From Macrosoma leucophasiata (Eukaryota; Arthropoda; Insecta; Lepidoptera; Hedylidae): a stretch of 64,000 bases of DNA. The translations under genes were made by a program, and so were the position numbers. Below are positions 10,804 to 22,215 of the stretch, piece by piece. Each line of letters starts with the position of its first letter. Within the stretch, counting starts at the first letter, position 1. The notes under the pieces were generated by a model that made no database searches, was not told where the DNA came from, and was given only the letters and a program-made list of their open reading frames with translations. The stretch is taken from NCBI GenBank assembly GCA_036365455.1, contig JAWQUS010000025.1:22418001-22482000 (forward strand), written 5' to 3'.

Positions 10804-12214
10804 AAGTTAAATTCAAATACCGTTTCAAAGCCACACTTTACCGTCTAGCTGAATCTAGTAAACATGTATTAAGAGGGCAGTCTGCGAGCGTGGGAATTTA
10901 TTTTTGAACGCACACATAGAAGTTTTCTACTCACACAATTACATCACGCAGTATATTATACGTACGCTAGGAAGTGACAAGAACTGACATAATTACCGTA
11001 TCCATCGCCCGCTTACCTCGGTAGAATGTTTAAGAACGTTACAAAAACACGCAATATATTGGGCCATAGTTTATCGGAATATTTTTAAGGTGCGGTCTTA
11101 GTGTAAGCGTTATGTGTGTATTAATTTAATAATTCTGTGAGATTTAGGAAATGTTATGCATATATTTTTTTCTTAATTTTACTGAACCTGATTAGAATAA
11201 AACTACATAAAATTATTTTCATCTATTATTATTACTATAAAAAATTGGTCAATTGCAATCATTCTGAAGCAAAATTTTTATGTAACATTTGCGTACCGCT
11301 AATGTAGTTGTTTTGATTTTACCACTCTATTCTTTCTAAACTTATTACTTCAGTAATGACCCGTTAGTCTCTTATAAAACTGCAAATTCATCTTTTAAAA
11401 CACGTGACATGATTCTATCTTCATCTCCCGAGATAAAGTCTTTTATTTAATTTACACGCTCTACACTCTCTGCCTACCCCGTTAGGGACCTGGCGTGAAG
11501 ATACATACATATTTAATTTTCATTTATTTTTACAATTTTAGGGTAACTAACAGCTATTTACAGAGATAAATAAACCTGTAGATACATGTAACTGAGAGTT
11601 ACAGATATGAACCACATATAAGATTAGAAGTAGGTATTCAAATCGGTTATTCATAATTTTGCAATAGTAGAATAAAGAATAAATCAATATACAAAGGAGC
11701 CGTTCCAAAAATGAATGGAGCTTGGGAATGCACCTTGTAAAATATTGATAGAAGAAGCATAAAATCATTTTCCGTTATTCAAATCGTTTATTATACCTTC
11801 AATTAATTTTCGTAAGTATATTTAAAAAACAAGAATGTCATAGTAGCAATATGATGATATTTCGTTGTCATATAAAAATTACATAAAACAAATATTGCCG
11901 ACAAAAAAACAACGAATCAAATAATTTTGTGTGTATTTTTCCGTAGAATCATTTCTACGTATTTTTCTCTATCTTTTTATATAGTGTACAAGGCGCAGGT
12001 CCAACATGGAACTTGTCCTTTTCTTAGCTAAGGTATTGAATTAGCAAGAAGCTCTTATGATAAATGAGTTCTGCCTATAGCTTTCATCTTACTGTCGATT
12101 TTCAAGTGCTCAGTAATCCGATGTAGGTACTTCATATACACCGGAGTGGCATCTATGAAAACCAAATTGTTCGTTTGGGATCAGGCGACGCACCTACTCG
12201 TGCAAAGTCTCTGG
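10804..12214. other. no gene seen; one repeat fragment
   Basis: AT-rich sequence. At 11455-11512 lies an inverted fragment of the repeat found at 57155-57258 and 63627-63890 (ctgcctaccccgttaggga). The rest shows no gene; the 73-codon open frame near 11547-11768 is not supported. Confidence 0.5.
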
Positions 12215-12343
12215 GTGAGATTCACAGATCGCACTTTACTTTGAGCAAAGTATGCTTAAAACTATCAGTAAAGTATGAGTTTTGACAGTTCTAAGCGTAC
12301 TTTGCTCAAAGTACAATCGTAGTGCGATCTGTGAATCTCACAC
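12215..12343. mobile_element. foldback MITE (family 'agattcacagaycgcac')
   Basis: Almost the whole 129 bp folds on itself: tgagattcacagatcgcact on the left pairs with agtgcgatctgtgaatctca on the right, followed by inner arms ttgagcaaagta and tactttgctcaa. Two further members lie in the 61148-61632 cluster. Confidence 0.75.
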
Positions 12344-14123
12344 TTAGAGAGACGAGCGCAGATGACACGTTCGTAAATCTTACTGAGGGAACTTAGCAGA
12401 CTTGTCAACCTATACGAAGAGGCCTGATTGTTAGGCTTACAGAATTTACGAAACCCGATAACTGTGGCCTCTTCCCCCGAGGGTGGAAACAGAATTATTT
12501 AAAAGTTGTGTTAAGTATCTTAATAAATACGGCTATAAGGGGAAGAAAATTCAGATGGTACAGTTGGAGACACCATCCGTACCTGGTTCCTTTTGCACTT
12601 TCAGACACAGATCAGATCTAACACTTATCTATGTGTGAAAGGATCATCATCGTTTTCATTATTTTCAATTACGTTTTTATTGAACTGCGTGTCGGAAATG
12701 GAGCCGGTTTCGCACATTCTAGATTACATGAAAAAAAACGTTAATTAGGTACATACTACCCGTGGCTATCAGAAAATCAACTCGTAAATTATCTTTCAAA
12801 CGTAAAGTACGTCAACATTTTTTTAATTTGCTGTCTTAGAAGATTCACATGTCTGTCATTCATCGTGATTATTCCCAATTCGTATCTTTAATACTTATTT
12901 ATATTTGTACTAAATATATATAAATCTAATACATCTTTGTATCATATTTATATATTTAGATTATATTTCTTAATATATATATATAATATTTATTTATATA
13001 CTTATCTATAATATGTTATAATTATAATCATCCAAATTTGTTTCATTTATTATAATGTCATTCTCTACTTTTAACCAGTGTTGCACCTACAGCGTTGATT
13101 TCTACACAACTCAATGGTTGACTGGTAGAAAACGCCTAGTGGCGTTATGTCCGCCATATGTATATTTTATGTGCATAAAAGTATAAATAAATACTTAATT
13201 TACATTTTTTTTTATTGTCATGTAGTCGTCACAGTACGGCTTTGCAATTGTATCCGATACTCGCGCCCCACCCCATGGCAAGAAAACAATCGAAAATACG
13301 GATGACGGACGGACGTGCGCTCTCCTTGAACACTGGTTTGGCACTGCTTGATTTTGACGGCCGTGCTCTATTAAAAAATGAAATATGGCCAGCGATTTCT
13401 CCATAGAAAAATGTATGGACAGCGGGATGCGTAAAAATATATGATATTTAGACGAATATAACTGTTTTTCTGTTCAATTATACGAAAAAACGAACGGTGA
13501 TTGTATTCTTTATACTTTCGTCTCACGATTAAGCCAAGAATATTTTTTAAATATGAATCGGAAATAGTATAAATATTGCCAATAGAAAAGGTCGATTTCG
13601 ATGTTTTTCATAATGTTTATGATTTTTTTTTTAGAAAATTATAATCGATCTCAAAAATCTAACGCGGTGTTATTGTTGGCAGACTTATTGAGCGTCTGAG
13701 ATATTTTTTTGGTGTTGCTTAGTATAGCGGATTTCATAATATTTTGCAAACCGTAAACCCCTATTCTCGCGTTTTCAGGGACGGCCCCCTTAAACAAATT
13801 CCAGCTTGTACGTACAATCAATAACAAAAGCGCTCAACACTGCGGTATTAAACCTAAGACGATATCGATTTGGCGGTTCACCTAATGGACGAGACAAGTT
13901 AATCCGAGAGCGGAGGTTTTAATATTCTTTGCTCCCCTTATAACGGTAGGAAGGGAAAGAGCGTGGGGGAAATGCGACCTCATTACTGTAATATTGTCGC
14001 GCGGCTAATGCCTAGGCCACACGAGTATCGTACACTATGTACGCGTTTGGTGCCGAGATGATTATCTAGTGCGTGATTGTTTGCCTGCAGCGAGATAGAC
14101 GAGGGTTTTACGATACCGTTTTT
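12344..14123. other. no gene seen
   Basis: AT-rich with a TA-rich core near 12900-13040. The segment at about 13220-13370 is less AT-rich and carries two overlapping open frames on opposite strands (63 and 69 codons). Neither has a recognisable domain or splice context. Probably an old repeat. Confidence 0.45.
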
Positions 14124-14417
14124 TACTGCTGGTAGAACTCCAGTGACGGAGCTCGCGAGCGTAGGCACCATCGCATTACCTAATATACTTGCCGCAAAAT
14201 GGTAATGTTCAGGACTATCGTGTTCCGGTCAGGTGGTAATGTATGGCCCTGTAATTTTCGGCACAGAGGCATAACACCTTAGGTCTCAGGAGTGGCAATG
14301 GTAACGTGTCTGCATTTTGACCTCTGGTCATTGTGTGGGTGTCTAAAGGCTGCAGTCATCACTTAATATCAATGTGAACTGCATGCTTGTTTGCCACTTT
14401 TATTACATTAAAAAAAA
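14124..14417 (+). mobile_element. SINE-like element, family A, near full length
   Basis: The most complete plus-strand copy. Head ctgctggtagaactccagtg, middle cattttgacctctggtcatt, tail gtgaactgcatgcttgtttg and an A-rich end. Other copies lie at 2094-2575, 24056-24230, 50806-50872, 51046-51263, 57380-57562 and 57983-58264. Copies end in an A-rich tract and show internal point differences, as expected of a retroposon. A tRNA origin of the head is plausible, but no good box B can be seen. Confidence 0.75.
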
Positions 14418-15882
14418 CGTCTTATTTTCTCCAACAATATCCTTAGCTGAGATTCGGATCCACAGGGGTCTCCCTCAGATTTTAGACTCAGAGCTCATGG
14501 AGGTCACCGATTGCCCGGTGAAGTAGAATACTTCTGCTGCTTACTACTACTAGAGACGGCATACGTATATTGTACAATACGTCTAATAAAATAAGCTGCT
14601 CGTGTAAGCTAGTAATAGCTTACTTATATCACCTTATTGCTATCCTGGCATGGCAAATTAGCCTTGTATATTTCGCGCGTAAAGCAGTTTGTTCCATGAA
14701 ACATTCATAGTGTTCTAAGGAAGAATTAGAAAGGCAGGGTCCTATAAGTCAAATCAGGTCCAAAACCATCTACATTACACGGTAAAACGAATTTGCCATA
14801 GCACGTTGAGGTCTTGAAACAAAAGTTCCCAGTTTTAGGAATCTGGACTAAGCGAGCATATAACTTTCAGGCACAACAGGCAGTGTATCCTCGAGCCTAA
14901 CTCGTGCAGCCGAGTCAAAATGTCGGACTGAAGGTAAATAAAGTCTACAAATAAATATCATTTTTCATGACACAATCATAAACTTTCGAGTCAGATACAT
15001 GTAGGTAAATGGCCCATTATTAACAAAACATTGTGCAGCAAAATAATCTTCGCGTGTGTAGTTTACTCATTGATATATATTTTTTCCAAACCATATCTCA
15101 GTCACACTTATTATAAGTACATTAACTAACAGTTCATTAATGTATGTGTTTAGTATAGTTTTTAGTATTATAAAAGTCATAATAGCTTTTCGTTCCAATT
15201 GCCAAGAATACTTGCCCAACGATCCCATATACAGGCTGATTGGTCTGTGACGGGACGTCGGCAAAAAAATGTCTCGCTTCTCAATCCTCGCCTTTGAGTT
15301 ATCTAGCCTGTCAGTCAGTGTTAGCATTTTATTAAGTAACTGGTTGATGACTTGATGACTATCAATTGCTATGTTGTACCATGGTTGTACCTACGTTTAT
15401 TAGGAGCGCAGCGTGGTGGTCTGTAAAAAAAAAGTATCTCATAACAATGTCAGGAGTGTCGTTAAATGTGTCATCAATGCCACTTCATGAGCGATGAGTA
15501 CTGACTGAACTAAAACAGTGTACATTGTACACAAATACCTCGTGTATACCGTCTTTGTAGATAACGAGGACGCAGCACTGTCACAGTTAAGTAGTCAGTC
15601 AGTCAGGTCTCATTGTGTTATGTTGTATGGAATTGATGTCGCCTCTTTGTTATTGATTGTACATTAGCTGTTTTTACACGCCCGGCACGATTCGACGGCG
15701 ACGTTGAAAAACAAGCGTCTTCGCGATATTATGTGAGATACTTAGGTACCTAAACGAGCGGATTATTATCGCGTGTATCACAAAACAACATAGCCGTATT
15801 AACTTACTCATTTGATATCAATTTGATACACAGTACATTGTTTATTTGACGTAACGTGATAATTACCAATAAAAGTTATATC
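14418..15882. other. no gene seen
   Basis: No supported coding segment or RNA gene. The 86-codon minus-strand frame at 15067-15327 has no recognisable domain. Confidence 0.5.
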
Positions 15883-16180
15883 CTCCTGACCGATTTTCGG
15901 TCACGATACCCAGTCGTAACGGTGACTGACCAACTGCGCTGGAGTTATTATAGTGTATGCTCAAACACAAGTGCACTCCCTTTTCCCTGACTTTCATAGC
16001 GCTATAGAACGGCAATCCGACACGACTGGAGAAAGATCGGGCGCAGGACTGTTCCGACGAGCCAGTCATGCTCGCTTGCGGCTCGACGCAACAGTATCCC
16101 ACAGAGTAGTGCCTGGATCTTCTTACCTGTAATATTTGTGTGTGTAAAATTTTCGTATTGTATCCAAAGTAGCCACGCAC
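15883..16180 (+). repeat. interspersed repeat ('cgattttcggtcacg' family)
   Basis: Starts gaccgattttcggtcacg and contains aaacacaagtgcactccctt and cggcaatccgacacgact. A divergent second copy lies at 21550-21830 with the same motifs in the same order. The class is unknown; the 105-codon frame on the other strand is not a gene. Confidence 0.55.
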
Positions 16181-16330
16181 GTTACTAAGTGTTATTACCG
16201 CTGTGAACTTCCCATATATTTTTTTCGTTCCCTAATCAAATTGTCAATTTCCTAAAATTTAATGTACGTTTAACTGACTGATATGAGTAGGAAAATATAA
16301 TTGGAAAAGTACAATTTGACGCTCTCTACC

Positions 16331-16604
16331 ATAGAGCAACACCGGAGGGGAGTAGCCATATGCAGGCCTTCCCCTCTGTCAAAGTACAAATCCAAATGGG
16401 CCTATCTTGTCGCCTAGATGTTAAAATGTGTGCGTGAAATTGTTTCTGTATTTTATTAAAGTCAAGGTGTGAGTTTCGTAGTAATAGACGATTTTTGTAG
16501 TGTGCGTGTGTGTCGCCCCGCAAAAAATTGACTGTTTTGCATCGATAATAAACGCTATGGCTACTCCCCTCCAGTCCACCGCTCCGGTGGCCCGTGTTGC
16601 TCTA
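16331..16604 (+). mobile_element. MITE with 10-bp target duplication, Mutator-like
   Basis: The ends atagagcaacac and gtgttgctctat are perfect inverted repeats. The 10-bp sequence gctctctacc flanks both sides (16321-16330 and 16605-16614). A duplication of 9-10 bp is typical of Mutator/MULE transposases, so a MULE source is inferred. The interior is non-coding and is shared, in inverted orientation, with the copy at 26831-27103. Confidence 0.8.
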
Positions 16605-17112
16605 TGCTCTCTACCATAGAACTCAATTAGCTAATGATGTTGACTACTAGTTTGGTATTACTTACATAATGCCCCTGTGGTTAATAAGCTGCCCGCAAAA
16701 AATCCACCGAACGAAACCCAATAGACCTTTTTTACGACATCATTAGTTAGGACGTCGCATAACGTGCTCATTGTACGTGCCTATAAAAATTCCATCCCGC
16801 TTCAGTGCTGAGAATGTTCACGTCTTCAGTGACTAAACTTATTCTGTCATTCTTGATATGTGTTGACCTGCAAAAGCTGTATTTACTGTTTGATATTAGG
16901 TACGTTATAGTTTATAGCCAGGAGAAAAAAAACCGAATCTAATAAACTTTCTTTACGAATATCGTCACAGAAACAACGTTGTGCAACTCGTTCATTGTAG
17001 GTGCTACACGTAAACTTGCAGTTCTCAAAAAGGGGGGGTCCCTTTTTTAGAACTTACGCTTTATCCCACAAAACACTTCGGTACTAAAACCTTTGTTGCG
17101 ATGTCCTTATCT

Positions 17113-17296
17113 ATACTTTACTAATATTATAGAGGAAATATTTCTGTTTTTTGTATGTATGTTTGTAACGTTTTCGTACCAAAACTACTGCACCGATTTC
17201 AATAATTCTTTCACTATTAGAAGCCGAATTTTCACTGAGTGAAATAGGCTATATTACATTAATCGTAATCGTGCGAATTCGGGACGAGCCGCTAGT
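17113..17296 (+). mobile_element. Lep1-like non-autonomous Helitron
   Basis: Starts with tatactttactaatattata, passes a 'ctgcaccgatttcaataattc' segment and ends cgggacgagccgctagt. The actaatattata start, GC-rich subterminal fold and CTAG-type end fit the Lep1 family. It ends only about 30 bp before the PKI splice acceptor at 17325-17326. Confidence 0.6.
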
Positions 17297-17326
17297 GTAT
17301 AGTAAAAATATTCCATTCCGTTTCAG

Positions 17327-17497
17327 TGATGAGAATGCTGGCAATAATGCAGGACAGGAATAGCGAGGAGGTGCCTCGCGAGTTCCTGGAGACGGGGCGC
17401 ACGGGGCGGAGGAACGCGATGCCGGACATCCTGCACCCTCAAGGCGCTGAGGTCACCACCGGGGACCTGCCGTCGAGGCTGCAGCAGCTCGTTGTTG
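17327..17497 (+). CDS. PKI: cAMP-dependent protein kinase inhibitor, exon with pseudosubstrate
   Basis: PKI is a small, largely unstructured protein that binds the catalytic subunit of protein kinase A as a pseudosubstrate and, in vertebrates, also exports it from the nucleus. The exon follows the acceptor tccgtttcag and ends at a donor G|GTGAGT (17498). From the ATG at 17329 it reads MRMLAIMQDRNSEEV, then FLETGRTGRRNAMPDIL. That segment has the Phe plus GRTGRRNA core of the PKI inhibitory site, with Met where Ile is usual. The frame ends in phase 1 and joins exactly to the exon at 34155. Spliced length from this ATG is 86 residues, normal for the family (about 70-80). The start is uncertain: Met1, Met3, Met7 or an upstream exon are possible. 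Later residues 50-52, RLQQLVV, lie where vertebrate PKIs carry a leucine-rich export signal. Confidence 0.93.
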
Positions 17498-17590
17498 GTG
17501 AGTCGACATTTTATTAGAATAAAACCTTAATATCAATATGCAATGGTTCGTCCTTCTTGTAGGTACACTTTTTAGAAAGGAAATGCCACC

Positions 17591-17639
17591 TATCGTAGTG
17601 ATACGTAAGTAGTATACCTACTTGCGTATCACTACGATA
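17591..17639. repeat. 22-bp hairpin downstream of PKI donor
   Basis: Arms 17591-17612 and 17618-17639 pair with one mismatch (tatcgtagtgatacgtaagt against its complement), loop of 5 bp. It lies 94 bp inside the PKI intron. Probably a small MITE or a palindromic duplication. Confidence 0.8.
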
Positions 17640-17703
17640 CGCTGTGGCGTTGTTGTTTTTCTATTACATTATTATTTTTAATTGTGAATATATGCATCAT
17701 AAG

Positions 17704-18655
17704 AATGAATGAATGAATGAATACACTTTATTGTACACCAGAAAATTTACAACAGATATTATACAAAATAGAAATAAGTACAAAAGGCGGCCTTGTCGCA
17801 AAGCTGCGATTTCTTCCAGACAACCTTCGGGTCAGGAATTATAAAAAAAAAGAAAATTTAACGTCGGTAGGGTGTACTAATCACACAAATATTTATAAAT
17901 ATTACAAGCTTAACCAAAGTGGTAATGACCATTTGACAGAAGGATAAAAAAGAAAAAAGTTGGGGTTCAGGGAAATTAAGAAAAAGGGGATAGCGAGTGA
18001 GGAGTTAGAGAGATAAGTAGTATTGTTTGACTTTATTTTTAAAGGAAAGAATTGATTGAGCTTGACGAATTGTGATAGGTGGTAAATTGTTCCACAAGTG
18101 GACAGCTTCTACAGTAAAAGATTTCGCATAGAATTGGGATAAATGTGAAGGTAAGTGAAGTCGAAGGTTTTTAGAAGATCGTAAGGGAAGGGTTTGAGCG
18201 GAACAAAAAAACTGGAAGCGTTCTTTAAGATAAAGTGGAGCATTTGGATTGAATAGCACGCAGTATAAGAATGAAAGAATGTGTGTATCACGGCGAAGAC
18301 GGATTGGGAGCCACTTAAGCTTATTACGATAGTCGGAAATATGATCATATTTGCGCAAACCAAATATAAACCTTATGAAAAAAAATTGAAGACGCTCAAG
18401 TTTATTAAGTTGCTCGCTCCTGTGACAAATCAAGGTAGCAGACGTCATCATAATCAAGAATAGGAAAGAGTAAAGAATGTGCAAGCGCATTTTTTGTAGG
18501 GATGGATAGAAAACCACGCAGTCTCCTTAGAGAACCAACTGTCGCAAACACCTACTTCGGTAATTTGTGGTGCCCATGAGAAGTGGCAATCAAATGTGAT
18601 GCCCAGGTTTTTCACTGTTTTGCTATTTGGAATATTAACATATGCCATGCTGTAT
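17704..18655 (-). pseudogene. 5'-truncated LINE, RT C-terminal part
   Basis: Minus-strand non-LTR element. Its 3' end is a gaat tetranucleotide run at 17704-17722, reading (ATTC)n on the element strand, as in CR1-like LINEs. The frame at 18005-18517 encodes the region after the RT fingers, with LNKLERLQFFFIRFIFGL, RRDTHILSFLYCVLFNP and EAVHLWNNLPPI. A second frame at 18454-18648 (VKNLGITFDCHFSW) gives the preceding segment, so a frameshift and a stop lie near 18460-18540. No YxDD motif, catalytic core or endonuclease remains. It is a dead insertion in the PKI intron and opposite in sense to the gene. Confidence 0.85.
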
Positions 18656-18848
18656 AATTTTTACATTACCGAAAATTGGGTGGGGGGGTAATTCTTATTT
18701 ACCCGTGCACCTACTGCATCCACCGGTGGGTGGTGCACGGGTAATCACCCCGAATATTAAGGATATGACTGTGTGTCAGTCGGCTCACTCGGCGCTCAAC
18801 TCCAATATTTCAGTTCGTTGTCGATATTGAGGTCAATGATTTTCGTCC

Positions 18849-18895
18849 ACTGTAACTGCAAACCCTATGTAAAACATAGGGTTTGCAGTTACAGT
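18849..18895. repeat. perfect 22-bp hairpin with 3-nt loop
   Basis: actgtaactgcaaaccctat... at 18849-18870 is followed after AAA by its exact complement at 18874-18895. It lies in the PKI intron. A short loop with no mismatch implies a recent origin or conversion between arms. Confidence 0.95.
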
Positions 18896-18904
18896 AAAAA
18901 AAAA

Positions 18905-19040
18905 ATGGTGTTCTGGGGTGGCAACTGGCAACGTATATGTGTTTTGACCTACTGTTTTGTCTAGATTTCTTTAGGCTTCAGTATTAATTTACCATCCATG
19001 TGAAATGCATGTTTAGTTGCCACCACTATAACATAAGAAA
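18905..19040 (+). repeat. SINE-like relic, distant relative of family A
   Basis: Contains ggggtggcaactggcaacg, gttttgacctactgttttg and atgtgaaatgcatg...gttgcca in the same order as family A, but is too divergent for a firm alignment. Similar pieces lie near 23345-23400, 32925-33010, 33900-34140 and 62045-62110. Confidence 0.5.
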
Positions 19041-19663
19041 GTGCGACCAAGTGCGGGTCTTACTCGCGGTTACAGGGTTCCGCACAATTTAGGAATATCC
19101 TATATTACCATAAGGATCATAGATTTATAGGTTTCTAGCTTCATCAAAATGTAAGATTCGCTGTTATTGTCATTAGTCGTATATATAAAATTAAATGATG
19201 ATCCATAGTAACAGCAATGACATCATAAAATAATAGGAAAACAACAAATTAAATAGGTACTCTTTAATGTCATGCTATTGGTCCACACCATTCACTATAA
19301 ATAATGTATTTTCTATTATAATTTGCAAATACCTATCCAGCAAGAAATATTACACATCAAGCCTACGAACGAGACAACTTTTTTTACTTGATAAATAATA
19401 CTGTCTAGATGTTGATTCATGGCAACACGAAAATTTACCATTACCTATATCGGATAATAATATCTTTTCACTAAAAGGTTAAACATTTTTCTAGATTTAA
19501 TAAACCGGTGACCTATTTCGGTACATTTCATGACTCGGCACCGAAAGGATAACGCTTGACATGAAACGTATCGTATAAGAAAGGAACGTATCTATACCTG
19601 TACTAATATTATAAAGAAAAAATATTTGTATGATATCAAAAACGACTACACCGATTTTAATAT

Positions 19664-19950
19664 ACCCGTTTTACATAACAATAAAACGGTTATTATGTGC
19701 CGAGAAAACATAGCATAGCATTATGAAGAAGCAGTGTGAACTCACCTTGTAACCTTACTTACTTTAGTGTGAAACAGCCTTAAACCATAGATAATATAGT
19801 CTCCTTAGCTTTTGTCTATGGATATTGTCACCACTAGGCGGGAACCGAACTGTCATGTCATTGCAGTCTTCACCAGAAGAACCTTACTGCTATGCTGTGT
19901 TTTCTCGGCACATAATAACCGTTTTATTGTTATATAAAACGGGTATATTA
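19664..19950. mobile_element. TIR element, about 65-bp inverted repeats (short form)
   Basis: The left arm runs from tatacccgttttacataac through ttattatgtgccgagaaaac to atagcatagca; the right arm is its complement ending ataaaacgggtata. The interior (about 150 bp) matches the right half of the neighbouring element at 19951-20871 (ccactaggcgggaaccgaac). Non-coding. Confidence 0.75.
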
Positions 19951-20871
19951 TGAGCCTTTGGAAAACACAGCATAGCATTATGAAGACGTGTTTGATATCT
20001 GCTGGTGACAAATAAGACACACGCAATGTTGAAGTTTAAGTTAGAATAGTCTGAATACGAAGACTGTGTATATATATATATTGTGAATAGTTATATTATT
20101 ATACCTTAAAATAAACCTAGTTTTTCTTTTACAAACATAATAACATGGTAATATGCTTCCGAAGCATGAAATTTCAAGAAATCAAAATCATTCTATTATA
20201 TTTTCTTAAGAATTAAAATTAACTATTATCTTCAGTTATGACAAAATTAGACATGTAATCATATTATTTTTAAATTATCCATCAAATGGTATTAAGAGCC
20301 ATTTGGTGGATAATTTAAAAATTATCGCATCGCTGTGTATTACTTTCTCGACAATAATGTTTTTGTACAGTTCCAACTACTGCCCAGTAACCCTACTCTA
20401 GAATTTCGGGAACTGGTCTGTTCTCCAGCCAGGCCAATGATGCGACAGCTGATCGACATGAACCAGGTGGAGCACTGATTCCTGCATCCTTTAGAACTGA
20501 ACGGACCCATCCTTCTATCACTAATAAAAGTTGACGAAGAATCTGAATCCGATTCGCCATATAACTCGATGCATTCAGGTGATCTTGCGCCACCGGGGAA
20601 CTGAATCTACATTTTCACTCATTACAAATGCTTAAAAACTTTACTGAAGATAAACTTTTTTGAAATCTACAACGTTTCAACGGAAAAGTTACACACGCAA
20701 TGATATGACAGTTCGGTTCCCGCCTAGTGGTGACAATATTCATAGACAAAAGCTAAGGAGACTATATTATCTATGGTTTAAGGCTGTTTCACACTAAAGT
20801 AAGTAAGGTTACAAGGTGAGTTCACACTGCTTCTTCAAAATGCTATGCTGTGTTTTCCAAAGGCTCATAAT
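19951..20871. mobile_element. TIR element, 40-bp inverted repeats (long form)
   Basis: The left end ttatgagcctttggaaaaca (with cagcatagcat...tgaag) and right end tgtgttttccaaaggctcat are inverted copies over about 38 bp. It directly abuts its shorter relative. Inside lie an AT-rich hairpin (about 20265-20325) and, at 20393-20593 on the minus strand, a 66-codon frame (SSYMANRIQILRQLL, ASLAWLENRPVPEILE) that I cannot identify. It could be a transposase remnant, captured sequence or chance. Confidence 0.7.
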
Positions 20872-21549
20872 AGTTCTTTTTCCAATAAAATGTTGCGTTA
20901 TCACTGAGTAATAGTAGCTCATATTGTTAATCGAGTTATGTAAAGGATCAGTACAAAAATCCAATATACCTACATCCATTATTGGAATTTTACAAAAGGT
21001 GTATAAAAAATCAACAGAAAATTAGGCGTATCGTTGATGTTAGCAAGCATATATACAAAGGCGTAGACAGCTGAAAATCTGGAGGGGAGGCCAGTTTCGC
21101 TGTAAGTTAAGTTGGGCTTTTATTTTTTCTACGAGAGAAGAGGGAGGGAGGACAATGTCCTGCCCTCGCTCTCTCTAGGGTAGCACGGTTGCACTTGAAT
21201 GCACATACATGCATATCAACAATTTGCGTTCAAATACCTTCGCCATAACTCTTCGGATAAAATCCGTGTTATCAGATAATCGTCGGTTTGCTTAGATCCT
21301 GCGGTTATTACAAGGTTGTGAAAGGGCAAATCACAGATCTATTACTCATTTCTTGCGGTTTGCATTGCATTTGCGTCCTATATCCTTTAGTTCAATAACT
21401 AATGCAGTTATTTTTTACTAGAATTTATGTTTATTTTTTTCGTAGGTATATGAGATGAAGTCTTTGTGTAGAGTCCGCAGAGTATTGTGCCTAGCACAAT
21501 ACTTTTACAAAATTACTCCTGTTTTCGTTTAATGAACCTGAATCAATAA
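20872..21549. other. no gene seen
   Basis: PKI intron sequence without a recognisable feature. Confidence 0.5.
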
Positions 21550-21830
21550 TATCCACACCGAGTTTCGGTCACGGTGGCCAATCTCAACGGATGCTAGCCA
21601 ACAACGCAGGAGATATGATAGGTATACAAATGTATGCGCAAACACAAGTGCACTCTCTGTTGCCTCAGTCTCAACTCTCACAGTAAGGTGGGACGGCAAT
21701 CTGGCACGACCGGAGAGAGATCGGCCGCAGGGACGAACCGGTTTTACATGCTCTCTGAGGTACGGGTATCAGACTCCGGGTTACGACGGGGAATTTCTTC
21801 ACAGACGAGAATCAATATAAACTTTTTGCA
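21550..21830 (+). repeat. interspersed repeat ('gtttcggtcacggtgg' family)
   Basis: Second, divergent copy of the repeat at 15883-16180: shared motifs include gcaaacacaagtgcactc, cggcaatctggcacgac and gagagatcggccgcaggac. No gene. Confidence 0.55.
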
Positions 21831-21857
21831 GAGACCTGGGATAACCAAGACTGACCT

Positions 21858-22215
21858 ACCTTGACCCTCGAGTACTGTCTGAAGGTGGGGTCAAGAGTCT
21901 TAGGAATCGGCGTGCATGATGAAGAGTATAAGAAGAGATATGAAGAGAATGATGAATGTAGAAGAAGCACTGAAGGTGTATCAGGACCGGGATATACCTA
22001 CTATGGGGACGGGAATTATGAGCAACAAGGCGAACGACGAGCCGATAGGCGGTAGGAAAGAACAAAGCAAATCAAAGACGTTTACGAGCACAAAAGCGAT
22101 TCAGTAAGGCGGTCGAGTCGCTGATGAAAGTTGTGGGCAATTGGGTGACGGCGGCCCAGAATCGTTCGTTGTTGCTATCTCTGGGAAAGGTTTTTTCCAG
22201 CTGTGGACGCCTATC
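21858..22215 (-). repeat. interspersed repeat, RTE-related
   Basis: The part at 21890-22000 is the reverse complement of the repeat at 63680-63780 (cttaggaatcggcgtgcat, atgaagagaatgatgaatgt). The end at about 22190-22215 has ccagctgtggacgcctatcg, a motif common at RTE-type 3' ends. Short open frames here are repeat-derived. Confidence 0.5.

Noticed and set aside
20393..20593. Host gene on the minus strand (66 codons)
   Set aside because: Lies entirely inside a TIR element and has no identifiable domain; kept only as an observation within that element.
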